From: Ruminococcus sp. UBA3767
GTDB taxonomy: Bacteria > Bacillota > Clostridia > Oscillospirales > Ruminococcaceae
Reading direction: 5' to 3'
NCBI GenBank assembly: GCA_002371625.1
Contig: DFFV01000099.1
Coordinates: 1 to 5,966 of the forward strand
DNA: 5,966 nt
Every line of letters starts with the position of its first letter. Position 1 is the first letter of the stretch. This document shows, piece after piece, positions 5,853 through 5,966 of the stretch. The notes beneath the pieces are model-generated. The model worked only from the letters and a program-made list of their open reading frames with translations. It did not search any database and was not told where the DNA came from. A program made the position numbers and the translations under genes.

Positions 5853-5878
5853 CCACATTTTAAGTATACGGTATACAT
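5846..5878 (-). promoter_or_regulatory. Putative BirA operator controlling the biotin operon
   Basis: The minus strand reads ATGTATACC (5878-5870), 15 bp, then GGTTGACAA (5854-5846). The BirA signal I recall for bacteria with a DNA-binding biotin ligase is TTGTAAACC, 14-16 bp, GGTTTACAA. The half-sites match it at 7 of 9 and 8 of 9 positions with the right orientation and spacing. The right half contains the whole -35 box, so biotin-loaded BirA would block RNA polymerase. birA itself is not in the window. Confidence 0.75.
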
Positions 5879-5885
5879 TAAACGC

Positions 5886-5917
5886 AAAAAGAGAGCCTGC
5901 ATAAAAGCAAGCTCTCT
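5886..5917 (-). terminator. Intrinsic terminator of the gene upstream of the bio operon
   Basis: On the minus strand AGAGAGC (5917-5911) pairs with GCTCTCT (5896-5890). One mismatch and a further 3-bp stem (TGC/GCA) lie inside, with an internal loop of six bases. TTTTTGCGTTT follows. It lies 28 bp beyond the stop codon of the partial gene at the window edge and insulates that gene from the bio operon. Confidence 0.85.
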
Positions 5918-5945
5918 GAAAATGTTTGTTTAATGCGCTTTGCTA

Positions 5946-5966
5946 TTACTTCATAGCCTCTTCAAC
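5946..5966 (-). CDS. C-terminal end of an unidentified upstream gene (partial)
   Basis: The last 21 bases read on the minus strand as six sense codons, VEEAMK, followed by TAA. This agrees with the intrinsic terminator placed 28 bp downstream of the stop. Six residues are far too few to assign a family. The reading frame is inferred from its position before the terminator. Confidence 0.5.
   Translation of the reverse strand, partial: VEEAMK

Noticed and set aside
5803..5945. Riboswitch or other structured leader upstream of bioY
   Set aside because: The predicted leader is only about 15 nt, and the upstream bases are accounted for by the promoter, the operator and the terminator of the previous gene.

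Overview
The window looks like chromosomal DNA from an anaerobic, gut-type Firmicute, probably of the Ruminococcus/Oscillospiraceae kind. The grounds are moderate GC content, a LytTR/GHKL two-component pair, a BioB of the type seen in clostridia, and tightly packed genes with Firmicute-like Shine-Dalgarno (SD) sites and promoters. The organism is inferred, not proven. Every gene I can support reads on the minus strand, so the order below runs from right to left.

At the right edge only the last six codons of an upstream minus-strand gene are visible, followed by its intrinsic terminator. Next comes a strong promoter (TTGACA, 17 bp, TAAAAT) whose -35 box lies inside a sequence resembling a BirA operator. 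This controls a four-gene biotin operon. bioY is the substrate-binding membrane subunit of an ECF biotin transporter, bioB is biotin synthase, bioD is dethiobiotin synthetase and bioA is DAPA aminotransferase. The genes are separated by 1 bp or overlap by 1 bp. Together they would import biotin and convert 7-keto-8-aminopelargonate (KAPA) to biotin. No bioF, bioW, bioC, bioH or birA lies in the window.

A 265-bp AT-rich gap (2083-2347) follows bioA. It holds two good minus-strand promoters and one strong terminator. The first promoter and the terminator bracket about 100 nt without an ORF on that strand, which is a candidate small RNA with a UCCCC motif. The second promoter, preceded by a 10-bp tandem repeat, serves a two-gene operon: a LytTR response regulator and a multi-membrane-span GHKL histidine kinase, overlapping by ATGA. 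That operon ends at a nearly perfect bidirectional terminator at 27-55. What looks like half of another terminator touches the left edge.

The points most worth a second look are these. The BioB has Ser in place of the first classical [2Fe-2S] cysteine. The BioY lacks the Lys of its usual GDxxK motif. The biotin pathway in the operon starts at KAPA. The BirA-like operator overlaps the bioY promoter. There is also the candidate small RNA between the two operons.
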